Of a DNA stretch of 64,000 bases, positions 32,970 through 42,156 are shown in pieces. Within the stretch, counting starts at the first letter, position 1, and every line of letters starts with the position of its first letter. The notes below the pieces were generated by a model. That model saw only the letters and a program-made list of their open reading frames with translations. It searched no databases and had not been told where the DNA came from. Made by a program: the position numbers and the translations under genes. This stretch comes from Kingella pumchi (GTDB taxonomy: Bacteria > Pseudomonadota > Gammaproteobacteria > Burkholderiales > Neisseriaceae), in the NCBI RefSeq assembly GCF_022288825.1, contig NZ_JAKOOW010000014.1, positions 18,326-82,325 of the forward strand. Reading direction: 5' to 3'.

Positions 32970-34529
32970 CTATTCTTCGGTCGGCAGCGGGGTGATTTTC
33001 ACGCGGCCGATGCGGTGGCCGTCTTTTTCCACCACTTGGAAATGCCAGCCGTGGTAGTCGATACCGTCACCCTCTTCGGGCAGTGCCTGCAGTTTTTCGA
33101 TAATCAGGCCGGCCACGGTATGGAACTCGGCATCCTCGCTTTGCGGCGGCAGGTTGAGCTGGGGGGCGAGTTCGACGTATTCGAGTGCGCCGTCCACGGT
33201 CAGGCTGTCGTCGGCATGGGTTTGCACGGCGGCCTCTTCTTCGCGCTCAAACTCTTCGGGAAACTCGCCGGCAATGGTTTCAAGCAGGTCTTTCATGGTA
33301 ACCATGCCGAGCACGGCGCCCAATTCGTCCACCACCAGCGCGTAATCGGCGCTGTGCTGGCGAAACAGCTCGATCGCCGCCAGCGCGGTGGCGCTTTCAG
33401 GCAGCATCAGCGGCTGGCGCAGCGCGCTTTGGATATTAACGTCGCCCTCTTCGAGCAGCTGCACCAGCAGCTCTTTTTTGTTGATGTAGCCCAAAGGCTC
33501 GTCCACGCCGGCTTTGCCGACTACCAGCATCCGCGAATAGGGGCATTCGATCAGGCGTTTTTTCTGCTCGTCGCGGCTTTGCGAGATATCGAGCCGCTCG
33601 ATGTCGCTGCGCGGAATCATCACGCCGAAAATCGGCCGCTCGGCCAGGGTGAGCACGCTGCGGATCATGGATTTTTCGTTTTCTTCAAAATGCTCGTCGT
33701 CTTCGTCGCCGCTACCCGAAGCGGCCAGCAGGCTTTCGCGGATGCCCATCATGCCGAGCACGTTTTCGGCGGTGCGTTGGCGCCACGAGCTGCCGGCGTA
33801 GTCGTGGCGCTTGGCGTTGCGCTGGGCGACTTGGTTAAAGGCTTCAATCAGTATCGAAAAACCGATGGCGGCGTAGAGATAGCCTTTGGGAATGTGGAAA
33901 TGGAAGGCTTCGGCAATCAGGCTGAAGCCGATCATCAGCAAAAAGCCCAGGCACAGCATCACCACCGTGGGATGGCGCTCGACAAAGGCGGTGAGCGGTT
34001 TGCTCGCCCAAATCATGGTGGCCATCGCCACCACCACCGCCGCCATCGCCACCGTGATGTGTTCGACCATCGCCACCGCGGTAATCACGCTGTCGATGGA
34101 AAACACCGCATCCAGAATCAGAATCTGGGCGACCACGCTGAAAAACGGGCTGTGTTTTTTGTGCTGGTCGGCCACGGCGTAGTGGTTGCTGCCTTCCAGC
34201 CGCTCGTGCAGCTCGGTAGTCGCCTTGTATAAGAGAAACAGCCCGCCGCCGAGCATAATCAGATCCTTGCCCGACACCGCATGGCCGCCGATGCTAAACA
34301 GCGGCGCGGTCAGCGTGATGATGTGCGCCATAAACGCCAACATCAGTATGCGCATGCCCACCGCCAGCGTCAGGCCGCTGATGCGGGCTTTGTCGCGCAG
34401 CGCGGGTTTGACTTTGTTGGCGATGATGGCGACAAACACCAGATTGTCGATGCCCAGCACCACTTCAAGCACAAACAGCGTCAGAAAACCGATCCAGGTT
34501 TGGGGTTCGGCCAGCCAGCTCAAATCCAT
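32970..34529 (-). CDS. TerC-family membrane protein with CBS and CorC/HlyC domains (YoaE-like)
   Basis: 519 residues. Residues 1-240 form the TerC domain with seven helices and conserved acidic sites (LGIDNLVFVAI, ILDAVFSIDSVITAVAMV). A CBS pair covers about 300-425 (FGVMIPRSDIERLDIS, VDELGAVLGMVTMKDLLETIAGE). A C-terminal transporter-associated domain (about 430-519) ends VKITPLPTEE. Such proteins are linked to metal homeostasis, notably Mn2+ or Mg2+ export, but this branch is not characterised. It stands alone. Confidence 0.9.
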   Translation of the reverse strand: MDLSWLAEPQTWIGFLTLFVLEVVLGIDNLVFVAIIANKVKPALRDKARISGLTLAVGMRILMLAFMAHIITLTAPLFSIGGHAVSGKDLIMLGGGLFLLYKATTELHERLEGSNHYAVADQHKKHSPFFSVVAQILILDAVFSIDSVITAVAMVEHITVAMAAVVVAMATMIWASKPLTAFVERHPTVVMLCLGFLLMIGFSLIAEAFHFHIPKGYLYAAIGFSILIEAFNQVAQRNAKRHDYAGSSWRQRTAENVLGMMGIRESLLAASGSGDEDDEHFEENEKSMIRSVLTLAERPIFGVMIPRSDIERLDISQSRDEQKKRLIECPYSRMLVVGKAGVDEPLGYINKKELLVQLLEEGDVNIQSALRQPLMLPESATALAAIELFRQHSADYALVVDELGAVLGMVTMKDLLETIAGEFPEEFEREEEAAVQTHADDSLTVDGALEYVELAPQLNLPPQSEDAEFHTVAGLIIEKLQALPEEGDGIDYHGWHFQVVEKDGHRIGRVKITPLPTEE

Positions 34530-34879
34530 CGCGCGCTCCTTGTCCGCCGCGGGCGGCGCGCAGGCGGCAAAAGGCAGCCTGAAAGGTTTTCAGGCTGCCT
34601 GAATCGGGCGGCAAAACAAGGTAAAGGGCTTGTCTGCTCGGAGTCTTTCATTGCGTTCTTTGAAAAATGAAAACGCGGCAAGTGTAGCAGCTTGGCGCGC
34701 AAATGCAAGCGAGCGCGCCGCGCCTGCCCGCCGCGCCGCCGCCCTGCGCCGGCGTTTTTCAGGCTGCTTTTGCGCCGGCTTGTCTGTTTTGAAAGCAGCC
34801 TGAAAACGTCAAGTTCAAACGGTTTTCAGGCTGCCTAGTCGCGGGGACAAGGCAGCCTGAAAGCCGGTACCCAAGCGCT
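34530..34879. other. Intergenic region with three DUS pairs
   Basis: Inverted DUS at 34,574-34,600, 34,758-34,805 and 34,820-34,862; the last is the probable aspC terminator. No gene seen. Confidence 0.6.
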
Positions 34880-36073
34880 TTACAGCACTTTCACAATGCT
34901 CTCGCACAGATAGCGGATGTTGTCGGCGGTGATGCCGGCCACGTTGATGCGGCCGCTGCGTACGGCGTAGATGGCAAACTCGTTTTTCAGGCGGTCCACC
35001 TGCTCGGGAGTCAGGCCGCTGAACGAGAACATGCCGTTTTGCTTAACGATAAAGTCGAAATCCTGTTTGGCGCCGCATTCTTTGAGCAGGGCGACAAACT
35101 GGCCGCGCATTTCTTTGATGCGCGCGCGCATTTCGTCGAGTTCGGCAATCCATTGCGCTTTGAGCGCGGGGTCTTGCAGCACCATCGCCACGGTGTGGCC
35201 GCCGTGGGAAGCGGGGTTGGAGTACAGGGTGCGGATAATCGCTTTGACCTGGCTGAAGGCGCGGTTGGCAGTTTCTTCGTCGGCGGCGACCACGGTGAAA
35301 GCGCCGACGCGCTCGTTGTACATGCCGAAGTTTTTGGAATAGGAGCTGGCCACCAGCAGCTCGGGATTGCGTTTGGCAAAGGCGCGCAGACCGTAGGCGT
35401 CTTCTTCGATGCCGTTGGCAAAGCCCTGGTAGGCGAAGTCAAACAGCGGCAGCCAGCCTTTTTGCGCGGAAAGTTCGGCCAGTTTTTCCCATTGCTCGGG
35501 CGTGGGGTCGATGCCGGTGGGGTTGTGGCAGCAGCCATGAAAGAGCACCACGTCGCCGGCTTCGGCTTCGGACAGATCGGCGATCATGCCGTCCCAATCC
35601 AGGCTGTGGGTGGCTTTGTCGTAATAGCGGTAGTCGCGGATATTGATGCCGACGGCGTTGAAGATGGCGTTGTGGTTCGGCCAGGTGGGCACGGAAATCC
35701 ACACGTTCTGCGCGCCGGTTTGGCGTTTGATAAATTCGGCGGCCACGCGCAGGGCGCCGGTGCCGCCAAGGCTTTGCGCGGTTTTGGCGCGGCGCGAAGC
35801 AATCACTTCGCTGCCTTCGCCGAACAACAGTTTTTGGGTTTCGGCATTGTAGGCGGCCACGCCGTCGATGGTCAGGTAGTTTTTGCTCTGCTCTTCGGCC
35901 AAAAGGCGGGTTTCGGCGGCCTTAACGGCTTTGAGCACCGGCGTTTTACCGGCGGCGTCTTTATACACGCCGATGCCCAGATTGACTTTCTCGGGGCGGG
36001 TTTCGGCTTTGAAGGCTTCGCCCAGGCCGAGAATCGGGTCGGCGGGGGCGGCGGTGATTTTATCGAACAACAT
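34880..36073 (-). CDS. aspC: Aromatic/aspartate aminotransferase (class I)
   Basis: PLP enzyme exchanging amino groups between aspartate or aromatic amino acids and 2-oxoglutarate. The 397 residues follow E. coli AspC closely: ITAAPADPILGLGEAFKAETRPEKVNLGIGVYKDAAGKTPVL, GDVVLFHGCCHNPTGIDPT, FDFAYQGFANGIEEDAYGLRAF, and SSYSKNFGMYNERVGAF with the PLP Lys. TyrB is a close relative, so substrate preference could be aromatic. Monocistronic. Confidence 0.9.
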   Translation of the reverse strand: MLFDKITAAPADPILGLGEAFKAETRPEKVNLGIGVYKDAAGKTPVLKAVKAAETRLLAEEQSKNYLTIDGVAAYNAETQKLLFGEGSEVIASRRAKTAQSLGGTGALRVAAEFIKRQTGAQNVWISVPTWPNHNAIFNAVGINIRDYRYYDKATHSLDWDGMIADLSEAEAGDVVLFHGCCHNPTGIDPTPEQWEKLAELSAQKGWLPLFDFAYQGFANGIEEDAYGLRAFAKRNPELLVASSYSKNFGMYNERVGAFTVVAADEETANRAFSQVKAIIRTLYSNPASHGGHTVAMVLQDPALKAQWIAELDEMRARIKEMRGQFVALLKECGAKQDFDFIVKQNGMFSFSGLTPEQVDRLKNEFAIYAVRSGRINVAGITADNIRYLCESIVKVL

Positions 36074-36211
36074 AATCGCATCCTTGCTGGAACAAACGGG
36101 TGAAAAAGGCGCGCCGCCGCCAAACCGCCGACGGCGCAGACAGGCAGCGCATATATACTGCGAAGCGGCGGCGCTGGCAAGGAAAACCGTTTTCAGGCTG
36201 CCTGAAAACTA

Positions 36212-36217
36212 TATAAT
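36212..36217 (+). promoter_or_regulatory. -10 box of the SIMPL gene
   Basis: TATAAT followed by CGCCGCC, 33 bases before the ATG; the -35 position is occupied by a palindromic DUS. Confidence 0.55.
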
Positions 36218-36249
36218 CGCCGCCTTAATCCACACCCGAAGGAAACGCC

Positions 36250-36960
36250 ATGAAAAAAGCCCTTGCCCTGCTGCCGCTGGCCGCCGCGCTCGCCCTGCCC
36301 GCCGCCGCCGAAGAGCTGCACTACAATCTGGTCGAATTTCACGAAAACGCTTCGGTGCGCGTGCCGCACGACACCATGCACATCGTGCTGGAAGTGAGCG
36401 AAACCGCGCCCAGCCGCGAAGCCGCCGCCAATAAAGTTACCGCCCGCGTCAATGCCGTGCTTGCCCGCGCCCGCGCCAAAAGCAGCCTGAAAGCCGAAAG
36501 CGGCCGCCGCTACGCCGAAGCCAACCGCGACGACAAAAACAGAATCCGCAACTGGACCGACAGCGCAACCATTTTCGTCGAAAGCCGCGATTTCGCCGCG
36601 CTGTCCAAGTTTGCTGCCGACAGCCAGAAAGAAGCGTCGGTGCAGAACCTGTATTTCAGCGTGTCGCCGGAAAAACGCGCCAAAGCGGTGGAAGAAGCCG
36701 GCGACATCGCGCTCAAATCGTTTGCCCAACGCGCGCAGGCCTTAAGCCGCAGCCTGGGCTTTAGCGGCTACAAAATCGTGCGCCTGAACCTGCGCCATTC
36801 TTTTAATACCGTTGAAGCCACCGATGCGGGCATGCGCTCACGCGCCTATGCCGCCCCCGCCGCCATGAACTTGAAAGCCAAAGCGGCCGCCGATATGCAG
36901 GTGCAAAGCGGCGAAGAAGAAGTCAACCAAACCGTTTCGGCTACGGTGCAGATGCAGTAA
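36250..36960 (+). CDS. SIMPL-domain (DUF541) periplasmic protein
   Basis: 236 residues. A signal peptide ends near AAA (residues 1-20), then LHYNLVEFHENASVRVPHDTMHIVLEVSETAPSREAAANKVTARVNAVL opens the SIMPL domain. Further core: YAEANRDDKNRIRNWTDSATIFVESRDFAALSKFAADSQ, and an FSGYKIVRLNLR strand. E. coli YggE is the nearest familiar member, tied to oxidative stress by loose evidence. It is divergent from aspC. Confidence 0.87.
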   Translation: MKKALALLPLAAALALPAAAEELHYNLVEFHENASVRVPHDTMHIVLEVSETAPSREAAANKVTARVNAVLARARAKSSLKAESGRRYAEANRDDKNRIRNWTDSATIFVESRDFAALSKFAADSQKEASVQNLYFSVSPEKRAKAVEEAGDIALKSFAQRAQALSRSLGFSGYKIVRLNLRHSFNTVEATDAGMRSRAYAAPAAMNLKAKAAADMQVQSGEEEVNQTVSATVQMQ

Positions 36961-37027
36961 GCCCGCCCCTTGCAGTTTTCAGGCTGCCTTGCTGTGAAAC
37001 AATTAAACAGCCAAGGCAGCCTGAAAA

Positions 37028-37077
37028 CGCAAAAAGCAGCCTGAAAAACCGGAACCGGCTTTTCAGGCTGCTTGGTT
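37028..37077 (-). terminator. DUS hairpin
   Basis: AAAAGCAGCCTGAAAAACCGG pairs with CCGGCTTTTCAGGCTGCTT, between the convergent SIMPL gene and the gene at 37085. Confidence 0.6.
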
Positions 37078-37084
37078 TGTTCTT

Positions 37085-37588
37085 CTACTTCGCTTTTTTA
37101 CACACGAAGTCCGTCATCTTTTTCACGTGCGCCGGCTCGCTGTTGTCTTCCGCCTGAATCTGCCGGATCGTGGCGGCGTCCAGGTCTTTGGGCGACGCGG
37201 CCGGATGCGTGTCTGCCATTTGCACCGCCTGCCCCTGCGGGCTGAGCAGCACCAGTGCGCTCATTACGCTGGTGGGCTGGGCGCTGCAATGCACCCAGTC
37301 CAAAATCAGCATAGCAGGCGCGTTATTGCGCTTGGATTTGTGCTCCGTTACCACCGCAAACCAGTTATCGCCCAAAGGTTTGATACTTTTGGGGAAGACT
37401 TTGGCGGAATATTTGCCGTCTTCGTGTACGTCGTAATCGTAAAGCCAGGTCGGATTTTTGTATTGCGCGCGCAGCAGGGTAGCGGCTTTGGGGTTTTGGG
37501 CAGCATTCAGCGCATCGTTTGGGCTGTCGGCGGCTTGGACGGATGCGGCACAAATACCGAACAGAGCGGCAATTATCAAACGTTTCAT
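37085..37588 (-). CDS. Exported protein, unknown function
   Basis: 167 residues with a clear signal peptide (MKRLIIAALFGICAASVQAAD). The mature part has WFAVVTEHKSKRNNAPAMLILDWVHCSAQPTSVMSALVLLS and two Cys that could form a disulfide (C in VHCS and FVCKK). The pattern of short strands loosely resembles small Neisseria surface proteins of the adhesin-E type, but this is weak. It sits alone between DUS hairpins. Confidence 0.65.
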   Translation of the reverse strand: MKRLIIAALFGICAASVQAADSPNDALNAAQNPKAATLLRAQYKNPTWLYDYDVHEDGKYSAKVFPKSIKPLGDNWFAVVTEHKSKRNNAPAMLILDWVHCSAQPTSVMSALVLLSPQGQAVQMADTHPAASPKDLDAATIRQIQAEDNSEPAHVKKMTDFVCKKAK

Positions 37589-37674
37589 GGGCGTTTCCTT
37601 GTAAAGAGAGCGGATAAATCAAACGGGCAAAACGGTTTTCAGGCTGCCTTAAACAATCAAGGCTGCCTGAAAAC

Positions 37675-38397
37675 TTAAGCGGCGGGGCGGCAGGCCATCA
37701 GGTAGTTGACCGACAAATCGTCGTTCAGATGATACTGGCGCCACAGCGGGTGGTAGCCCATGCCGGCGGTATCGGCCACGTCCAAGCCGCCCTGGCGGCA
37801 CATCCGCGCCAGCTCGGCCGGGGCGATGAATTTTTGCCAGTCGTGCGTGCCTTTGGGCACCATGCGCAACAGGTATTCGGCGCCGACAATGGCGTGGACG
37901 TAGGATTTGGGATTGCGGTTGATGGTGGAGAAAAATACCATGCCGTCGGGCTTGGCGAGCTTGGCGCAGGCACGCACCACCGAAGCGGGATCGGGCACAT
38001 GCTCGAGCATTTCCATGCAGCTGACCACGTCGAAAGTGTGCGGCATTTCGGCGGCTAGGTCTTCCACGCTCACGCAACGGTAGGCGAGATTGTCCACACC
38101 ATTGTTTTGCGCGTGGGCGGCGGCAGCCTGCAGCGATTTTTCGGCCATGTCGATGCCCAGCACCGAAGCCGCGCCGCGCCGCGCCATGCTCTCGGCGAGA
38201 ATGCCGCCGCCGCAGCCGACATCAAGCACGGCTTTGCCGGCAAGATGCGCGTGGCGGTCGATATAGTCTAGGCGCAGCGGGTTGATATCGTGCAGGGATT
38301 TGAAGTCGCCGTTTTCGTCCCACCATTGGTCGGCCAGGCGGCTGAATTTGTCGATTTCGGACTGATCGACATTGATATGCTGTTGTTGCTGGTTCAT
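37675..38397 (-). CDS. ubiG: Ubiquinone biosynthesis O-methyltransferase
   Basis: Performs both O-methylations of ubiquinone synthesis using S-adenosylmethionine. The 240-residue sequence opens VDQSEIDKFSRLADQWWDENGDFKSLHDINPLRLDYI, the UbiG signature, then VLDVGCGGGILAESMARRGA (SAM motif I) and SCMEMLEHVPDP. Length fits. It is divergent from accD. The truncated ubiX in this window belongs to the same pathway but is not linked to it. Confidence 0.96.
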   Translation of the reverse strand: MNQQQQHINVDQSEIDKFSRLADQWWDENGDFKSLHDINPLRLDYIDRHAHLAGKAVLDVGCGGGILAESMARRGAASVLGIDMAEKSLQAAAAHAQNNGVDNLAYRCVSVEDLAAEMPHTFDVVSCMEMLEHVPDPASVVRACAKLAKPDGMVFFSTINRNPKSYVHAIVGAEYLLRMVPKGTHDWQKFIAPAELARMCRQGGLDVADTAGMGYHPLWRQYHLNDDLSVNYLMACRPAA

Positions 38398-38488
38398 GGC
38401 AAAAGCCCGAAGTCTGTTGGAAAGCGGCTATTGTATAGCAAAGCGGCGGCGGCGGCATAACGCAGTAGGATTGTTCGGTTTCTTTGGC

Positions 38489-38494
38489 TATAAT
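38489..38494 (+). promoter_or_regulatory. -10 box of accD
   Basis: TATAAT followed by GCGCC, 118 bases before the accD ATG; a palindromic DUS lies between, in the leader. Confidence 0.5.
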
Positions 38495-38611
38495 GCGCCA
38501 CTTGTCCGCGATTGGTGCAGATGTTCTACACGTTTTGCCGCGCGGCCGACGGTTTTTTCAGGCTGCCTGAACGCGGTTTCAGGCAGCTTTCCCGATTGTG
38601 AAGGAGTCAGT

Positions 38612-39475
38612 ATGAGTTGGTTGGACAAAATCCTGCCGCCGAAAATCAAAAAGGCCGACAGCAGAAGTTCCGGCGTGCCCGAAGGCCTGTGGCGCAAATG
38701 CCCGTCCTGCGGCAGCACCCAGTATGCCACCGACGTGGCGCAAAACTTCCACGTCTGCCCCAAATGCAACCACCACGAAAGCATCGGCGCGCGCACGCGG
38801 CTGAACCTGATTCTGGATGAAGACGGGCGCGAAGAAATCGGCGGCGAAATCAAACCCACCGATATTTTGAAATTCAAAGACAGCAAAAAATATCCCGACC
38901 GCCTTTCCGCCGCGCGCAAAGCCACCGGCGAAGACGACGCGCTGGTGGTGATGAAAGGCAGCATCAACGGCGTGCCGGCGGTGGTAGCGGCGTTTGAGTT
39001 CCGCTTTATCGGCGGCTCGATGGGTTCGGTAGTGGGCGAGCGCTTTGTCGAAGGCGTGCGCCGCGCGGCAGCTTCAGGCTGCGCCTTTGTCTGCGTGGCC
39101 GCTTCGGGCGGGGCGCGGATGCAGGAAGGCCTGAACTCGCTGATGCAGATGACCAAAACCAGCGCCGCGCTGCATCTGCTGAGCGAAAAACGGCTGCCGT
39201 TTATTTCGGTGCTGACCGATCCGACCATGGGTGGCGTTTCCGCCAGCTTCGCCTTTTTGGGCGACGTGGTGCTGGCCGAGCCCAACGCGCTGATCGGTTT
39301 TGCCGGCCCGCGCGTGATCGAGCAGACCGTGCGCGAAAAACTGCCCGAAGGCTTCCAGCGCGCCGAGTTCCTGCTGGAAAAAGGCGCCATCGACCAAATC
39401 GTTGACCGCCGCGAAATGAAGCAGCGCCTGGCCGATCTGATTACGCTGCTGAGCCGCCAAGACAAAGCAGCCTGA
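38612..39475 (+). CDS. accD: Acetyl-CoA carboxylase carboxyltransferase, beta subunit
   Basis: Transfers CO2 from carboxybiotin to acetyl-CoA as AccA2D2, the first step of fatty acid synthesis. Start at ATG 38612 with AAGGAG 7 bases before gives 287 residues. An N-terminal zinc ribbon (CPSC...CPKC, about residues 29-50) precedes the carboxyltransferase domain with GGSMGSVVGERFVEGVRRA, CVAASGGARMQEG and GGVSASFAFLGD. The last residues DKAA and the stop fall in a DUS. birA, at the left edge, serves the same complex. Confidence 0.96.
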   Translation: MSWLDKILPPKIKKADSRSSGVPEGLWRKCPSCGSTQYATDVAQNFHVCPKCNHHESIGARTRLNLILDEDGREEIGGEIKPTDILKFKDSKKYPDRLSAARKATGEDDALVVMKGSINGVPAVVAAFEFRFIGGSMGSVVGERFVEGVRRAAASGCAFVCVAASGGARMQEGLNSLMQMTKTSAALHLLSEKRLPFISVLTDPTMGGVSASFAFLGDVVLAEPNALIGFAGPRVIEQTVREKLPEGFQRAEFLLEKGAIDQIVDRREMKQRLADLITLLSRQDKAA

Positions 39476-39663
39476 AACATCTGCCCTTTCAGGCTGCCTG
39501 AAAACCGCCGGCAGCGACGCCCAATATCCGCCGGCGGCAGATTTTCCCAAGCGGCAAAGCGCCGCCCAAAGGCAGCCTGAAAGCGGTCGCACGGCCGCAT
39601 CCTTATTTTTCAGGCTGCCTTACGTTATCCGGCTGTCTTTCCCTATCTCTTCCCAAGCCCGCC

Positions 39664-40776
39664 ATGATTTATCAGAAACAGTTTGTTAAGGAAACCACGC
39701 TCACCGCCGTCGGCATATTTTTCGTGCTGCTGGCGATTTTGGTTTCTACTCAGTCAGTTACCCTGCTCGGCCGCGCGGCCGACGGACGGGTGGCGGTGGA
39801 TGCGGTGGCGGCGCTGATCGGCTTTTGGACGCTGAATATGACGCCGCTGCTGCTGGTACTCACCGCCTACATCAGCATTCTCACGGTGCTGACCCGCTAT
39901 TGGCACGGCAGCGAGATGGCGGTGTGGCTCTCCTGCGGGCTGGGGCTGAAAAACTGGCTGCGGCCGGTGTTTTCGTTTGCGCTGCCGCTGGCGGTGCTGC
40001 TGGCGGTGCTGCAGCTGGGCGTGCTGCCGTGGGCGGACATGCGCAGCCGCGAATACGCCGAAATCCTGAAGCAAAAGCAGAATCTGTCGCTGGTGGAAGA
40101 AGGCGTGTTCCGCGAATTGGGCAAGAAAAACGGGCGGGTGTATTTTGTCGAACAGTTTGACGCGGAAAAAGGCGAGATGAAAAACCTGTTTATCCGCGAA
40201 GTGGACGACAAAAACCGCGACAGCGTGGTTTTTGCCAAGTCCGGCAACTTCCGGCTCGATAACAACCGCCGCACGCTGGTGCTCGATCAGGGCTACCGCT
40301 ACAGCGGCACCGCCGGCAAAGGCGATTTCGACCGCGTGTCTTTCGAGCATATGGAACTGGTGATCAGCACCGTGCCGAAACTCAACAACAGCGAACGCCA
40401 CCGCCATGCCGTTCCCACCCTTGAGCTGATCAGCAGCGACAAGCACGAGCTTCAGGCCGAACTGATGTGGCGCATCTCGCTGCCGCTCACGGTGCTGGTG
40501 CTCTCGCTCTTGGCCGTGCCGCTGTCCTACAGCAACATCCGCTCCGGCAATTCCTATCATGTGCTGCTGGCGGTGGTGTTCTTCCTGATCTACCAAAACG
40601 GCCTGACCCTGCTGCGCGACGCGGTGGAAGACGGCAAAATCCCCTTCTGGCTCGGCCTGCTGCCGATGCACATCCTGATGACCGCCTGCGCCCTGCTGCT
40701 GCTGCGTATCCGCAGCATGCCTGCCCGCCCGTTTTGGGCAGCCTTAAAAGCCGCATTGCCGGGGAGCCGCCGATGA
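39664..40776 (+). CDS. lptF: LPS export permease LptF
   Basis: Inner-membrane permease of the LptB2FG complex, which extracts lipopolysaccharide from the membrane and passes it to LptC. 370 residues, YjgP/YjgQ fold: helices 1-3 at the N-terminus, a periplasmic jellyroll (about 130-270) and helices 4-6. MIYQKQFVKETTLTAVGIFFVLLAILV and the LTRYWHGSEMAVWLSCGLGLKNWLRPV coupling region are typical. Its stop overlaps the lptG ATG (ATGA). Confidence 0.95.
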   Translation: MIYQKQFVKETTLTAVGIFFVLLAILVSTQSVTLLGRAADGRVAVDAVAALIGFWTLNMTPLLLVLTAYISILTVLTRYWHGSEMAVWLSCGLGLKNWLRPVFSFALPLAVLLAVLQLGVLPWADMRSREYAEILKQKQNLSLVEEGVFRELGKKNGRVYFVEQFDAEKGEMKNLFIREVDDKNRDSVVFAKSGNFRLDNNRRTLVLDQGYRYSGTAGKGDFDRVSFEHMELVISTVPKLNNSERHRHAVPTLELISSDKHELQAELMWRISLPLTVLVLSLLAVPLSYSNIRSGNSYHVLLAVVFFLIYQNGLTLLRDAVEDGKIPFWLGLLPMHILMTACALLLLRIRSMPARPFWAALKAALPGSRR

Positions 40777-41840
40777 AACTGCTGACCCGCTACCTGATCC
40801 GCCGCCTGAGCGTTTCCACCCTGCTTGCGCTCTTTGCCCTACTCGCGCTCTACAGCTTTCTTGATTTGATTAACGAAGTCGGCAGCATCGGCACCAACAA
40901 CTACACCGGCGCCACCGCCTTTTTCTACGTGCTGATGAAAACCCCCGCCCATGCCTACCAGCTGATGCCGCTGGCGGTACTGATCGGCGGCCTGTTTGCC
41001 TTCAGCCAGCTTGCCGGCAGCAGCGAAATGGCCGTTATCAAAACCAGCGGCATGAGCAGCGGCCAGATTATCCGTATCGCACTCGGCTTCAGCCTGATTT
41101 TCGCCACCGCCACCGCCTGCCTGGGCGAATGGCTGGCACCCGAACTCAGCCGCCGCGCCGACACCATGAAAAGCACCGCCAAAACCGGCCGCGTCAGCAG
41201 CGCCGCCAACGGCCTGTGGATCAAACAGTCCGACAGCATGGTCTATATCGCCGAAATGCTGCCCGACCACAGCCTGCAGGGCATCAAAATCTGGCGCTAC
41301 GGCAGCGATTTCAAACTCACCGAAGCCGTTGCCGCCCAAAGCGCCGTCGTCCATACCGACTACTGGCTGCTGCAGGATGCCCAAAGCAGCCGGCTGGACG
41401 ACAATGCCGTGCACACCAGCCGTGAAGCCCAGCGCCGCTGGCCAAACAATATCGGCGGCAAACTGCTCGACATCCTGCTGGTCAAACCCGAGCAAATGCC
41501 GCTCAGCGCGCTCACCGGCTACATTCGCTATCTGGAAGACAACGGCCAGCAGACCCAAGAATACCGCGTCGCCTGGTGGAACAAACTGGTGTACCCAATC
41601 GCCACCATCGTAATGGCGCTGGTGGCGCTGGCCTTCACCCCCCAATCCGGCCGCCACACCAATATGGGCCTGCGCCTTTTCGCCGGCATTTGCTTGGGGC
41701 TGCTGTTTTTCTTTGCCGGACAGTTTTTCGGCTTCACCACCCGTCTCTACGGCGTCCCCGCCTTTGTCTCCGCCACCCTGCCCACCTTAGCCTTTGCCCT
41801 GTGGGCGGTGTATCTGATCCGCAAACAAGAGCGCCGCTAG
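40773..41840 (+). CDS. lptG: LPS export permease LptG
   Basis: Partner of LptF. 355 residues from ATG 40773 with GGGGAGCC upstream; reading frames running further upstream are shadows of lptF. MKLLTRYLIRRLSVSTLLALFALLALYSFLDLINEVG, the coupling helix ELAGSSEMAVIKTSGMSSGQI and the C-terminal FTPQSGRHTNMGLRLFAGICLGLLFFFAGQ agree with LptG. A DUS hairpin with a long T-run ends the operon. Confidence 0.95.
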   Translation: MKLLTRYLIRRLSVSTLLALFALLALYSFLDLINEVGSIGTNNYTGATAFFYVLMKTPAHAYQLMPLAVLIGGLFAFSQLAGSSEMAVIKTSGMSSGQIIRIALGFSLIFATATACLGEWLAPELSRRADTMKSTAKTGRVSSAANGLWIKQSDSMVYIAEMLPDHSLQGIKIWRYGSDFKLTEAVAAQSAVVHTDYWLLQDAQSSRLDDNAVHTSREAQRRWPNNIGGKLLDILLVKPEQMPLSALTGYIRYLEDNGQQTQEYRVAWWNKLVYPIATIVMALVALAFTPQSGRHTNMGLRLFAGICLGLLFFFAGQFFGFTTRLYGVPAFVSATLPTLAFALWAVYLIRKQERR

Positions 41841-41870
41841 GACTCAGGTTTTAAGCCATCAAATACCGCA

Positions 41871-41908
41871 AAAAGGCAGCCTGAAAAACTTTCAGGCTGC
41901 CTTTTTTT
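41871..41908 (+). terminator. lptFG terminator
   Basis: AAAAGGCAGCCTGAAAA, short loop, TTTCAGGCTGCC and a run of seven T: a textbook intrinsic terminator built from two DUS. Confidence 0.85.
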
Positions 41909-42067
41909 CACTGGGATTTAAAACATACAGAACAAAATGTCAGAAAGCCGGTACTGCTTCGTCTAAACCAAAAAAGCCGATGCACTGCCGGCAAAATGCG
42001 GCACAAAAAAACCGCCCCGCGTTTCGCAACGGGGGCGCAAAAGGAACACAAACCACTACCAAAATGG

Positions 42068-42114
42068 ACTGCACTGCCGGAGACTTTGCTAGGCAGAATT
42101 TCCTGCCGTGCAGT
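42068..42114 (+). promoter_or_regulatory. Candidate structured leader RNA element
   Basis: A 7-bp outer stem (ACTGCAC 42068-42074 with GTGCAGT 42108-42114) encloses a 17-base bulge and a 5-bp inner hairpin (GGCAG 42092-42096 with CTGCC 42103-42107). The stems stack directly on the 3' side. Whether it is transcribed with msrAB is inference. Confidence 0.4.
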
Positions 42115-42156
42115 TGGTAGAGCGGATACTACAGACTTTTTCTAAAGATTGCAAAC

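Noticed and set aside
40467..40772. N-terminal extension of lptG by about 100 residues
   Set aside because: It overlaps lptF in another frame and is low-complexity; LptG normally begins at the ATG overlapping the lptF stop.
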